Source of the DNA: Bolinopsis microptera
Taxonomy: Eukaryota; Ctenophora; Tentaculata; Lobata; Bolinopsidae
DNA: 64,000 nt
Assembly (NCBI RefSeq): GCF_026151205.1
Contig: NC_087078.1
Span: forward strand, 12,817,118 to 12,881,117
Reading direction: 5' to 3'
A model generated the notes under the pieces. It saw nothing but the letters and a program-made list of their open reading frames with translations, had not been told where the DNA came from and ran no database searches. Position 1 is the first letter of the stretch. Each line of letters starts with the position of its first letter. A program made the position numbers and the translations under genes. Positions 44,341-64,000 of this stretch are shown here, piece after piece.

Positions 44341-44785
44341 TTTGGTTTGTAAGTTTACAACCTACCAAAACAAGCGCCGAGTTGGACTCGTCGTTAGGTT
44401 TGAACATATTTGGAACAAATAATTTACTTGATCATTGTTTAAGGACTAACCCGGCGCGCGCTATTTCGTAGCATTTGCTTTGGGCTAATATTTTGAGAAA
44501 AAAGCAGCTTCGAAGAAATTTATACGATTTATATTTTATTATATAGTAAATAACATTAATATTCAAATGCAAAATGCGTGCAAAAACAAATTTTGTTTTT
44601 TGTATTTAACAGATTTTATGATATTAATTTAAGTTTAATGTTATATTATGATGATGATGATGAAAATTTAATTATTATAGGCCACAATTTAACGAGTGAT
44701 ACTCGTAAAATATCTGTTCCACATATTGGACCGTTGACGAGTCCAACTCGGCGCGCGTCATGGTAGGTTGTAAACATACAAGCCA
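44341..44785. mobile_element. MITE with about 50-bp terminal inverted repeats
   Basis: Left end TTGGTTTGTAAGTTTACAAC...GCCGAGTTGGACTCGTC is mirrored by GACGAGTCCAACTCGGCGCG...GGTAGGTTGTAAACATACAA at the right end, with a few mismatches. It is about 445 bp and AT-rich inside with GATGATGATGAT. No transposase. Confidence 0.8.
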
Positions 44786-45650
44786 CAATAAGTATTTTAG
44801 TTGCTATATTTCGAGAAGAAATTAATGGCGCGCGCTACTTCGAAGAAATTTAGACGGGTAAAATCCGTCAATGTCGTTATATCAAGTCAAGATATTCCCC
44901 AAAATAATTTAAGAATGACTCCCGATCGAAAACGTTTTTGGTAAAAAAAGTTACTCAAGTTACATAATTATCAATGGAATTGCAAGTTTATGGATTAAAT
45001 AAATAAACCTTACAAGTAGAGCCCAAAAGGGTAAAGATACAGTTAAACTGCGAAGGCACAACACCAAACCAACCCTACTCTATCTCCCAAAAACAACCTT
45101 CTCCTGGTCGGCCATGTCCCTCATCCTGCACTTGACCCCCGCAGAGGTCACAAGCCCATCGGAGCACAAATGAGCGAGAAACGGGGAAGCCTTAGCTACC
45201 GGGCCAAGGACTGCATCACTAGCAGCGAAATAAGGATATACCCTCCCTTTTACATGCGTTCAACCGGCACCCGAACCACACGCTGTTTCTTAGACATAAC
45301 TTCCCACTTACATCAGTGTCTTCTCGTATCAACTGGCATTGGCAAGTGGCGACACTGTGTAGACTCTAACACACCAAACAATGGCTAAGATGTGATTCAT
45401 CCAAGCAGCCTAAGTCGGCAATAATATCATGTGAGTTGATCTAAAACTAGCTCCATGCCAATGGTCACGTTACCAGACAGGTTCTACCAATCCAAAGAGT
45501 TAAGTAGGTCCCATTCAGTCAGTAGTAAACAGTGTCTAGCACTGGTCGTCCTAAGAGGAACTCCCCATTTATAACAGGCCTGGGTAAGGCCGCTTGCATA
45601 TCAATGGATAGAGCACTGGCCATCTTATATAATTACTAGACTCCCCAGCT
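44786..45650. other. Intergenic, no gene seen
   Basis: 45000-45650 is richer in GC than its neighbours and looks like an old repeat. The frame at 45170-45388 has no recognisable motif. Confidence 0.35.
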
Positions 45651-45842
45651 AGGCGTGGGTGGGCCCTCTAGAAATACAAATCTTCCTTCTTAGCTTGAGG
45701 TCATCATGATTTACGCATTCACTGCACATTTGGATGAATTTTGGATCTCTGGAGCAGTTTAGGATCGCCAAGTGTGGAGTTCCCAGATCTACCAGACTAG
45801 AGACCTCGTTGCCAACACTGAGAAGATATGTGGCTTGGTCCC
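45651..45842 (-). other. Possible exon or captured gene fragment
   Basis: After a consensus acceptor (TTATTTTAG, minus strand) an open stretch encodes about 63 residues with protein-like composition (QATYLLSVGNEVSSLVDLG, then HLAILNCSRDPKFIQM, CSECVNHDDLKLRRK), ending at a TAG near 45651. No family was recognised. A second open stretch at 46463-46623 on the same strand (IFDHLGSAFQCKLLQDVEV, PCDLFHSLDPMIQ) could be another piece of the same gene. Confidence 0.35.
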
Positions 45843-46186
45843 TAAAATAATTTGAATTCAGGTTTATTCAAATTTTCATTTCATGTTCAAGACAGACTGT
45901 GAAAAATTATGCATGCGTTCAAATGTAAAAAAGCGCAGGTTATATTTGATATTTTTACCGAAAGGCGAAAGCACATACAATTTGATATGTATCAAATATG
46001 TCTACGACTTACTTTATTCTTTTGCACTAAGTTGATGTTCTACATCCAAAAATTGAACGGGGAATCGTTTACGATCACTGTTTAGGCACCTTGACAAAAG
46101 CTACTCACCTTATTGTGCTTTTCACGTCAGAAAATACATCAGTAGCGCTTTTTATGAGTAAAGATTCGTTTAAAAGATAGTGCATA

Positions 46187-46670
46187 CCTTATCGGACCTT
46201 ATTTGATAGGGCATTAATTGAACGCTGGAGGTCTTAAAGTTCACCTTAATGTCTGTTCAAATAAAGTCTGTCCGTTCAAGGTCCGTCCAAGTTAAAGTCC
46301 GTTGAGATTTTTTCCCACATTGCGAACTCATATAATTTCAGTCAATCGTAATTCCCATCATCAGATTCGGACTAAACTAGTAAACTATATTTAGGATATG
46401 ACAACTTTATAATTTCAGTCAATCGTAATTCCCATCATCAGATTCGGACTAAACTAGTAAACTGTATCATTGGATCAAGTGAGTGAAACAAATCACATGG
46501 CATGATCACTTTCTTGATATTCGGCTTCCCATCCTCGTTCACTTCTTCGGAGTTATTATTTACCTCCACATCTTGTAAAAGTTTACACTGAAATGCAGAA
46601 CCGAGGTGGTCAAATATGTCCATTCATAATTATGTCCGTTCATTTAATGTCCGGTCAAATAAGGTCAGAT
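46187..46670. mobile_element. Possible short inverted-repeat element with an internal 77-bp duplication
   Basis: Left CCTTATCGGACCTTATTTG and right CAAATAAGGTCAGATGTGG are imperfect inverted repeats. TATAATTTCAGTCAATCG at 46331 recurs at 46408, a duplication of about 77-bp period. A related end lies at 61602-61660 (ACCTTATCGGACCTTATTTG). No target duplication was confirmed. Confidence 0.5.
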
Positions 46671-46689
46671 GTGGTATATTAATTCTGAA

Positions 46690-47110
46690 CTTAATTCTAC
46701 TTAATTCTAAAATAGTCAGTGGTTTAGTAGAATATGGTTCAGATATTTTCAATATTACTAGATCGGGTATGAATATAGGTTCAAAGATAAAGTGCAATAT
46801 TAAAAGCTCTAAATTAAGAAATCTTCGTAAAGCTTTTCTATTTGACAGAGTTTATACCTTATTGGAATGCCCTACCAGTGGATGTTAAGAATTCTTACAG
46901 TGTAATTAATTTAAGATGAATCCAGAATATTTTAAAAAGGACTATTAAAAAAGGAATTAATTGTGAACATCATCACTGGAAAGTGTCTGATGAGGTGATA
47001 AGTAGAATTGAAGGAGATAAATATTTGGAGAATAAAAGTAGACAATTATTTTCTGTGGTTTCATCCCTATGTGGCAAAGAAGAAGTACTAGGTCGTTTGG
47101 GTATAATTTA
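46690..47110 (+). pseudogene. Relic of a LINE ORF2 C-terminus
   Basis: Broken plus-strand frames carry LRNLRKAFLFDRVYT, then in a shifted frame WNALPVDVKNSYSVIN, a pattern typical of the C-terminal end of CR1-like ORF2 proteins. After stops, a Lys/Glu-rich tail (HHHWKVSDEVISRIEG) follows. Several frameshifts; an old fragment. Confidence 0.6.
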
Positions 47111-57272
<10,162 letters not shown>

Positions 57273-58521
57273 ATCCCTGGTGCAGTTACATATTCCTTTT
57301 AGAGACGGCAAAATGTAACGATTCTTTTGGCGAAGCTACTATTGTCAAATGGGGGTAGCTTATTTGAACAAGATGTGAAGAAACCACAATATTACCTATG
57401 TTTCAAGTTCCAGGACACGAAATGTAGTTGAATTCAGACGGCCGGATTGCGGATAAATCTCCATTGTGCATTTTGTAGCTTACACGTTCGTTGTCTGACT
57501 GTGGGAACTATTGATTCTTGTAGCTTACCCGGCACTGTATTAATCGTTTTTCACCCCCGGTGTCCGCAATTATATTAGATCATCAAGGCTTGTAACTGAG
57601 TAGCGAGCGGGATATAATATTCGGAGTAGGCAGCACCAGCGATCTGCTCCTTATTGGTCCCCGCTGGTCACGTGTGTGGGGGCAGGTCACGTGGTTTCTT
57701 GGTGCTTAGTGCCGAGTGCGCACGTCTGACAGTTTTTCTATAATTAAGGTCTTTGTATAATTCGATAATTGTTTCACTTTCTGCATTGCCGCGTGGTTTC
57801 TTTACTCCTTCCAGTTTAAGTTGCAACTGTTCCACAAAGTCTGCTCCTTATTGCATGAGTCTCTGTTTCATCATGTGCTGGTCACATGATAGGACCATAC
57901 CCCTCGTGACTGCGCCTTACCTTATGTCACGTGACTAGGACTGGGATCTCACGTGACTGCGCTCACTCTTTCTCTGTCACGTGACATGGGGCTGCCGCGT
58001 CAAGTTTTAGGAACGGTTTTTATTATCTTTAATCTTTCGCACTTTGTCTCAGTTTCGGGTGTGATAGTAGATAAACTGTTATTTTCTAACATGTAATTAC
58101 ATTAAAAAGTTGCTAAGTTTTGCTGTCTCCAGAAATTTTCTTCCCTGACTTTTTGATCGTGTTTGTAAATAATACATCAATACAATAATATAAAATTATT
58201 ATTGTTAATTATTATTGTTAATTCCAGTTACGTTATTGATAACTGATAAATATATTTGATAGTGCAGTGTCTCGAAGAGGTCTCATTTCGGAGACCATTA
58301 TTCAACTTGATTGTATTGATGGCGCTGGTTGTATGTTTAAAAGTATTTGTATTTATATAGATTTATGTAAAATTCCAAAAATTCCACAAATTGAGTCAAC
58401 TTTATTTTGGTGAATCCTTCTATTATACATTTTTGCATGATGAGCGCTATCACTGCATGATATCAATTTTCATTATATTTTTACAGTAGTTTAGTTACTA
58501 ACCGTTTGATAATTATTATAG
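57273..58521. promoter_or_regulatory. PSMA6-eL22 interval: eL22 promoter/5'-UTR region with CACGTG cluster
   Basis: Five CACGTG E-box palindromes lie at 57669, 57688, 57928, 57950 and 57978, two of them within the longer GTCACGTGAC. A pyrimidine-rich stretch near 58028-58050 (ATCTTTCGCACTTTGTCTCAG) could be the transcription start, as ribosomal protein genes often start in such tracts. An acceptor (TTATTATAG) at 58521 just before the eL22 ATG implies an intron in the 5' UTR. The donor is not fixed. Confidence 0.55.
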
Positions 58522-58522
58522 G

Positions 58523-58882
58523 ATGCCAGGTAAATCTAAAAAAGCGAAGAAGGTGCAGAAAAAGTTCGTGTTGGACTGCACGCACCCGGCCGAAGACAAG
58601 ATCCTCGACCCATCAGACTTCGCTACGTATCTCAACGAAAAGATCAAAGTGGCAGGGAAAACAGGCAACCTGGGAACCAATGTAATCATCCAGAAAGAGG
58701 GCTTCAAGGTCAACATTCTGTCAGACATCCCCTTCAGCAAGCGATACCTCAAATACTTGACCAAGAAGTACCTGAAAAAACAGAACCTCCGAGATTGGCT
58801 CAGGGTCGTTGCCTCAAGTCCATCAACATATGAACTGAGATACTTCCAGATCAATCAAGATGATGACGATGCTGAAGACTAG
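58523..58882 (+). CDS. RPL22: 60S ribosomal protein eL22 (L22), 119 aa
   Basis: Large ribosomal subunit protein eL22. The single coding exon encodes the family core almost unchanged: [12 protein letters not shown] near 14-25, [26 protein letters not shown] and [10 protein letters not shown], then [10 protein letters not shown] with the acidic tail DDDDAED. The basic N-terminus (PGKSKKAKK) is shorter than in mammals. The ATG follows a splice acceptor by one base, so the whole CDS sits in one exon after a 5'-UTR intron. It lies 1.25 kb downstream of PSMA6 on the same strand. Confidence 0.97.
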   Translation: MPGKSKKAKKVQKKFVLDCTHPAEDKILDPSDFATYLNEKIKVAGKTGNLGTNVIIQKEGFKVNILSDIPFSKRYLKYLTKKYLKKQNLRDWLRVVASSPSTYELRYFQINQDDDDAED

Positions 58883-59904
58883 GATTCAATTTATCTGTTT
58901 TTAACTTATTCTTAGATAATTTATTGTTTTCATTTAAAACTTGTGTCATATGTCGAAATGTCCATATAAAATGAGCCGTGTCCCAGAATATGGGCATTAT
59001 TAGGGAGAATCCAATAGCTGCCTTCTGGAAGGCGCGGCGCCAAATGAGTAGTTGTTTTGCAAACTGCTCTTTTTCGTCATTCTCAGAAAATTTTACGCGC
59101 GCACGTAAAATTTTCTGAGCACGCAACTTCTTTTTGAAATTTTTGTAGTATTTGGGGTTCATACTTATTTCTAAACCATACTACTAATTGGCCGTCTGCC
59201 AGAGTTGCAAATCAAATAGGAGTTCATCGGCTTTATCATGGCTGATCAAGGTCTTATCTTGTAGGGCATGTCTGGGCAAGTCGAACCGCATGGCGCACGT
59301 ACAACCTCACTATCATATCGTGGAATTAAGAAACCGAACATTCCGTAACATATACATATCAGTATACACTATACACCTTGATAGGGCCTCCTAAGAACAC
59401 ACGCGATGCTCCAAAATCCTAGCGGGGACGCAGAGGTACCAAGAAGAGGTAAAGTGGAATACTCATTCTACCGCCTGCTATTTTAAACTGGGTCTGTGAT
59501 TGTGTTAAAGAGCGATAGTTACGTTAGGAGTCATGGCACGTAGATTTGTTACGACACTTTGGCATCAAGTCTGATGAGTGATCCGTAGGTAATTATGTGT
59601 TTGTCTGCCAAAATGCACGTACGTTCTAATTTGCATAATGCACGTAAGTTTCTAATCCCGTATGTGTGCTCTATTGTCTAAATCGGGGACAGTGTCCACT
59701 GTCCGGTGCATGGGGGTACCGACCGAGAATGGATCCAGGCGTGCTTAACCGCTCTACACAGGAATGTCTAGATTTTTGTCCATGGCCTTCGGCAATTGAA
59801 CACACATGACATGTGGCACAGAGTTTAAAAGCAGCTTCGCTGACGAGTTATTCGCGGAAAACTGTCTTGATCACGTGACATGGCCATATAAGAGAGTAGG
59901 TAAA
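58883..59904. other. 3' flank of eL22; no gene seen
   Basis: Holds the eL22 3' UTR. An inverted pair TTTTACGCGCGCACGTAAAA, within a longer AGAAAATTTTACG...CGTAAAATTTTCT palindrome, lies near 59083-59118. No coding signal beyond short frames. Confidence 0.45.
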
Positions 59905-59912
59905 CCTTCTCG

Positions 59913-61241
59913 GGGGGGGGGGGGGGGGGGGGGGGGGCCAATGGCATAAATGGAGAAAATGGAGAATTACTCATAGGTTTTTCCATTTTCTCCATAGAAA
60001 TAGTCTCCATTTTATGCCATTTTATGCCATTTTATGCCATTGAAAAATTTAGAATTTCGAGAAAAATTATTTTTAAAAAAAGATATTTTCGGCCAATAAT
60101 GAACAGGGTATCATGAAACATGGAGAAAAGTGGTTTTCAGAAAAACTTTGAAAAATGTTGACTTAGAAAATGTTCGGTCCGAGTCATTTTCGATACGTAC
60201 CTCTCGTATCGAGAGCTCCCGATTCCGAGCTCGTGTTGTAAAGGGGAGGCCTGCCTTCCGAGATCGCATTACCTCGAGTCCAAAATTGTGTATCGAGGGG
60301 AAGGTGTGGACTTCGAAAAACCGAAAAAATATTTTCGGCAAATAATGGACAGGGTAGCATGAAACGTGGAGAAAAGCGGTTTTCAGAAAAAATTTTGACC
60401 GAAAAAATATTTTCGGCTTATAATGAACAAGGTAGCATGAAACGTGGAGAAAAGTGTTTTTCAGAAAAACGTTGAAAAATGTTGACTTAGAAAATTACCC
60501 CTCGGTACACAATTTTGGACTCGAGGGGGACTCGAGGCTTCCCCCTGGTGATGCGATCTCGGAAGGCAGGCCTCCCCTTTGCAACACGAGCTCGGAATCG
60601 GGAGCTCTCGATACGAGAGGTACGTATCGAGAATGACTCGGGCCGAAAATTTTCTAAGTCAAAATTTTTCAAAGTTTTTCTAAAAACCACTTTTCTCCAC
60701 GTTTTATGCTACCCTATTCATTATTAGCCGAAAATATTTTTTTGGTTTTTCGGTTTATCGAAGTCTGCACCTACCCCTCGATACACAAATTTGGACTCGA
60801 GGCTTCCCCCTGGTAATGCGATCTCGGAAGGCAGGCCTCCCCTTAGCAGTGCAAGCTTGTTTCGACTTTCGAGGAAGTAGGTCTCACTTCTCAGTGCATA
60901 TTACTCTCCCCTATTACTCACTCCTACTGTAGCCTGTAGAAATAACTTTACACTAGGTAATTATGAGTTTGCCTGAAGTGTGCCTCTACTAACCTAGTAT
61001 AAGCATCTAGTAGCCTACTATGAGCTTTCATAAGCTTGTTACGCCCCTAGTAAGTGTAAATAAACATGTTAGGATGTCCAATTTAGGTGTTAAATGGTGT
61101 TAAAGATGAAATTTCGAAGACAAAATTCATAGCATAAAATGGAGAAAATGGAGAATTACTCATGGGTTTTTCCATTTTCTCCATAGAAAAAGTCTCCATT
61201 TTATGCCATTTTATGCCATTTTATGCCATTGGCCCCCCCCC
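59913..61241. mobile_element. 1.33-kb hAT-like non-autonomous element with G-tract ends
   Basis: The left end, a run of 25 G then CCAATGGCATAAATGGAG, is mirrored by the right end TTTATGCCATTGG plus a C run. The 8-bp target repeat CCTTCTCG is at 59905-59912 and 61242-61249, as for hAT elements. Subterminal ATGGAGAAAATGGAGAATTA blocks occur at both ends. The interior has two inverted arms, about 60123-60320 and 60495-60712, which is why similar frames read on both strands. Confidence 0.85.
60123..60712. repeat. Inverted repeat (arms about 200 bp) inside the hAT-like element
   Basis: GGTTTTCAGAAAAACTTTGA near 60130 and its near-complement at 60680 head two arms. Both contain GAGAGCTCCCGATTCCGAGC, and TACGTACCTCTCGTATCGAG or its complement. 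Confidence 0.88.
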
Positions 61242-62440
61242 CCTTCTCGTTAGGACTGAGGCTTTGGACTGTCTGTCAGTCACCTCAGATGGACAGAGAT
61301 TAAGTTGATTGTGCCACAAACCGGTTTACACACCTTATAGGGGTTCGGACTCTACGACGTGAGACTCTACGGCGGCGCCGTACAAACCAGGACTCAACGG
61401 CGTGGGGATGTGGAAAACAGGACTCTACGGCGGCAAATATTATTTTCCTATTTTTGATTAAAATAGATCTAATTCCATATTAAAAATTAGGATGCCAGTG
61501 GTCACAGCCCGTCACAGGGAGTGTTCTTTGAAAGTAAGTTTTGATCACATCAAGAAATAGTTATCTTGACCTAAGATCAGATACAGCCGATGAAATTGGA
61601 AATGTACCTTATCGGACCTTATTTGGACGGACATAATTATGAACGGACATTAATACGAACGCTTGGACATTGAAGGCATTCAAAACCATCAACAATCAAA
61701 AATCCGAATTTTTTTGACTTTTTTAAATTTAATTTTAAGCAAATGATTTTTAAATCCATTTTTTATACAGTAAGTAAGAAAAGCAGTCATTAAGCAGTAA
61801 AAATGTTAAAATATGTGTACATGATCAGTTTCTAATATCACATATCATCTTCATCAAATGGGTTTTCGTGTATGAAATAGCCCATGCTTAAAGCATCAGT
61901 GATTTCTAGCTTTCACAGTGCTGGCAAGCACGACCGTTGCATTTATTGTGGGTATACTATGTTCCCCATTTACTATTATACCCCCTTTACTATTATACCC
62001 CCTTTACTATTATACCCCCTTTGGTACACGTTACAAGCCTCTTTTGTGCACGCGAAGCGTGCACTCCGGCCGGGGGCGGCGGCCGAAGGCCGCCGCCTCC
62101 GGCAGGAGTTTTCCAGGCATTAAGACTCATCGGAAGTCGTTAAGCAGAATTATTTTTAGTTCAAAACATTCTAATTTGATGTCAAAGATGACAGGAATAA
62201 AAAATAGTTATGTTGAGATTTTTAAGAAATTTGCATAAAATACTCGCCAGCACTGTTATACGAAATTCGGTAAAAAACCCAAAATCGCCATATTCAGGTG
62301 CCTTAAAAACCATGTTAAAATTGAGTTAGAGATCTGAAATTTTTCAGGGCGTCTAGACGTTGATCAAATCGACTGCAAAAAAAGTTTCAGGTTTCAGGAG
62401 TATCGGGAAATGGGTTTTCTAGAACCCCTGTTTTACGACA
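61242..62440. other. Intergenic with small repeats
   Basis: GGACTCTACGGCG-like units recur at 61346-61436. ACCTTATCGGACCTTATTTG at 61606 matches the end of the 46187 element. A unit CCCCTTTACTATTATA repeats about four times at 61968-62020. A GC-rich island at 62048-62105 holds a GGCGGCGGCC palindrome. No gene seen. Confidence 0.5.
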
Positions 62441-63705
62441 GATTGTCGTGATATATATATATATATATCACGAACAATGAAACAAAGACCAAGTTCGTGA
62501 AGTTTGACGTAGTTGAGTTCTACCCCTCAATAACGGAAGACCTGCTCGATAAAGCCATACAGTTCGCCATGCAGACCATCGAACTCAGCCCCAGGGAAAC
62601 TGAAATTATAAAACACGCCAAGAATGCGCTTCTCTTCCATAACGGCGATGTTTGGGAAAAGAAGAACCGCAATTTTGATGTCACCATGGGATCGTACGAT
62701 GGCGCCGAAACATGTGAACTTGTCGGCCTATACATGCTCAACCAACTCCAGCAGTATATTCCAGCCAACCAAATCGGTCTCTACAGAGACGACGGCCTAG
62801 CAATCATTCCACAAGCTAACGGACCGAAACTAGACCGAATCCGGAAAAAGATCACGGCTATATTCAAGGAGGAAGGACTAAAGATCACAATAGAAACCAA
62901 TCTCGTTGAAGTCGACTTCCTAGACGTGACACTTAACCTTGACAGTGGGAAATACTTCCCCTTCCGAAAGCCAAATGACACACCGCTATATATCAACAAG
63001 CAGTCAAACCACCCACCAACAATCATAAACCAGCTCCCCAAAATGATAAACCGGCGTCTATCGGACATCTCCTGCAATAAAGAAGAGTTTGACAAAGCGA
63101 AAGGGATTTACGGAACAGCACTTAAAGAAAGCGGCCACGACCACCAACTAGAGTTTACAGATACTAGCACCGCCTTGCCACGAGCCAACAGGAAGAGATC
63201 CAGGAAGATCATATGGTTCAACCCCCCATACAGCTCAAATGTAACAACAAACATAGGCAAAAGCTTCCTCCGATCACTAGACAAGCACTTCCCCAGAGGA
63301 CACCAATTTCACAAAATGTTCAACAGAAACACAATTAAGCTATCATACAGTTGCCTACCCAACGTAGGATCCATTTTAGCGAGCACCAGACACCAAGCTC
63401 AGAAAGAACCTACAATTAAATCGAAAACGTGCAATTGCAGAAAGCCGGAAATGTGCCCACTGAACGGACAATGCCTGGAAGCAGCAGTGATATATGAAGC
63501 AACTATTGCAGTGGAAAAGGAAAAGAAAGAGCACAAATATATTGGGCTTACTGAAAACACTTTTAAGACCCGTTTCAGTTCACACACAAGCTCTTTCAAA
63601 CTCGAGAAGCTACGAAATCAGACGGAGCTATCTAAGAAAATATGGGAGTTGAAAGATGTTTGTTTGTTTGTTTGTTTGGGGACCAGCTTTTGGTACACTG
63701 GTTAA
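62440..63705 (+). pseudogene. Second Penelope-like element, truncated at both ends
   Basis: An open frame of about 400 codons (62497-63705) starts in mid-RT with KFDVVEFYPSI. It continues through MGSYDGAETCELVGLYMLNQ, YRDDG (catalytic motif), VDFLDVTLNL, a Cys-rich linker (CNCRKPEMCPLNGQC) and a GIY-YIG-type core (HKYIGLTENTFKTRFSSH). It differs strongly from the element at 11167, so it belongs to another lineage. The left side is an AT microsatellite (62450-62468). The right side ends in a TTTG microsatellite at 63657-63679, after which the frame is unrelated. Confidence 0.82.
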
Positions 63706-63821
63706 TGTTTACTATAATATTGAAATATTACATTAGAATTAGATAAATTTGACCAAAACCCATAATCATGGGTAGAGTGTACCGCTGCCAGTGTCTCTCT
63801 TTTCCAAACAAAAGGAAATGA

Positions 63822-64000
63822 TATTAATTTGAGGAACAGTCCGCTAATGCAAATTGATACCGAGAATGAAATCGGTCGCTCGCTTTTTCAAATCAATAAG
63901 CTTTATTACAATTCGTAAGCCGTGATCGAATGGAAAAAGCGAGCGACCGATTTCATTCTCGGTATCAATTTGCATTAGCGGACTGTTCCTCAAATTAATA
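63822..64000. repeat. Perfect 67-bp inverted repeat with 45-bp loop
   Basis: Left arm 63822-63888 (TATTAATTTGAGGAACAGTC...) is the exact complement of right arm 63934-64000. The loop contains AATAAGCTTTATTA. The right arm ends at the window edge, so the arms may extend further. Confidence 0.95.

Noticed and set aside
57753-57938. 61-codon frame upstream of eL22 as a gene
   Set aside because: Lies in the E-box-rich upstream region and shows no motif; low-complexity chance frame.
60130-60727. Paired coding genes on both strands (FRKTLKNVDLEN frames)
   Set aside because: The frames mirror each other because they lie in the two arms of an inverted repeat within a transposon.

Overview
This is eukaryotic, metazoan DNA. 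It is AT-rich, its host genes have GT-AG introns, and mobile elements fill much of it. Four housekeeping genes can be named with confidence: POLR3H (RNA polymerase III subunit), MCMBP (MCM-binding protein), PSMA6 (20S proteasome alpha subunit) and eL22/RPL22 (ribosomal protein). A fifth ten-exon gene encodes a nuclear-looking protein I do not recognise. The transposon mix (CR1-type LINEs, Penelope-like elements, a Ty1/copia element, many short inverted-repeat elements) and KRAB-less C2H2 arrays suit an invertebrate, perhaps a cnidarian or other marine animal. The species cannot be fixed from the sequence.

Layout. 1-1215: 331-bp satellite. 2139-3280 (-): POLR3H. 4133-4786: short DNA transposon. 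5230-24530: a tandem cluster of five related C2H2 zinc-finger genes, all on the minus strand; two are intact (D and E) and three are damaged. A Penelope-like element pair (8751-14642) and a copia element (14869-19916, 165-bp LTRs, TTTTT target duplication) are inserted in this cluster. 24987-28787 (-): MCMBP, 11 exons. 29205-33895 (-): the unknown gene, with a 17-copy minisatellite across one of its 3' splice sites. 34870-42853 (-): a decayed LINE split by a 1.5-kb TTAA-flanked element. 42960-43223: a tRNA-derived SINE. 43224-47632: relics and short elements. 47633-57272 (+): PSMA6, five exons; its 6.5-kb first intron holds an apparently intact antisense CR1-type LINE. 58523-58882 (+): eL22, behind a CACGTG cluster. 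59913-61241: hAT-like element with long G/C-tract ends. 62440-63705: a second, truncated Penelope-like element. 63822-64000: a perfect 67-bp inverted repeat.

The most unusual item is ORF1 of the intact LINE (52232-53884). It joins a coiled coil, a complete AlkB-like Fe(II)/2-oxoglutarate dioxygenase domain and an SGNH esterase domain. Next are the minisatellite that repeats a coding 3' splice site 17 times, and the zinc-finger cluster whose fingers differ mainly at DNA-contact positions.
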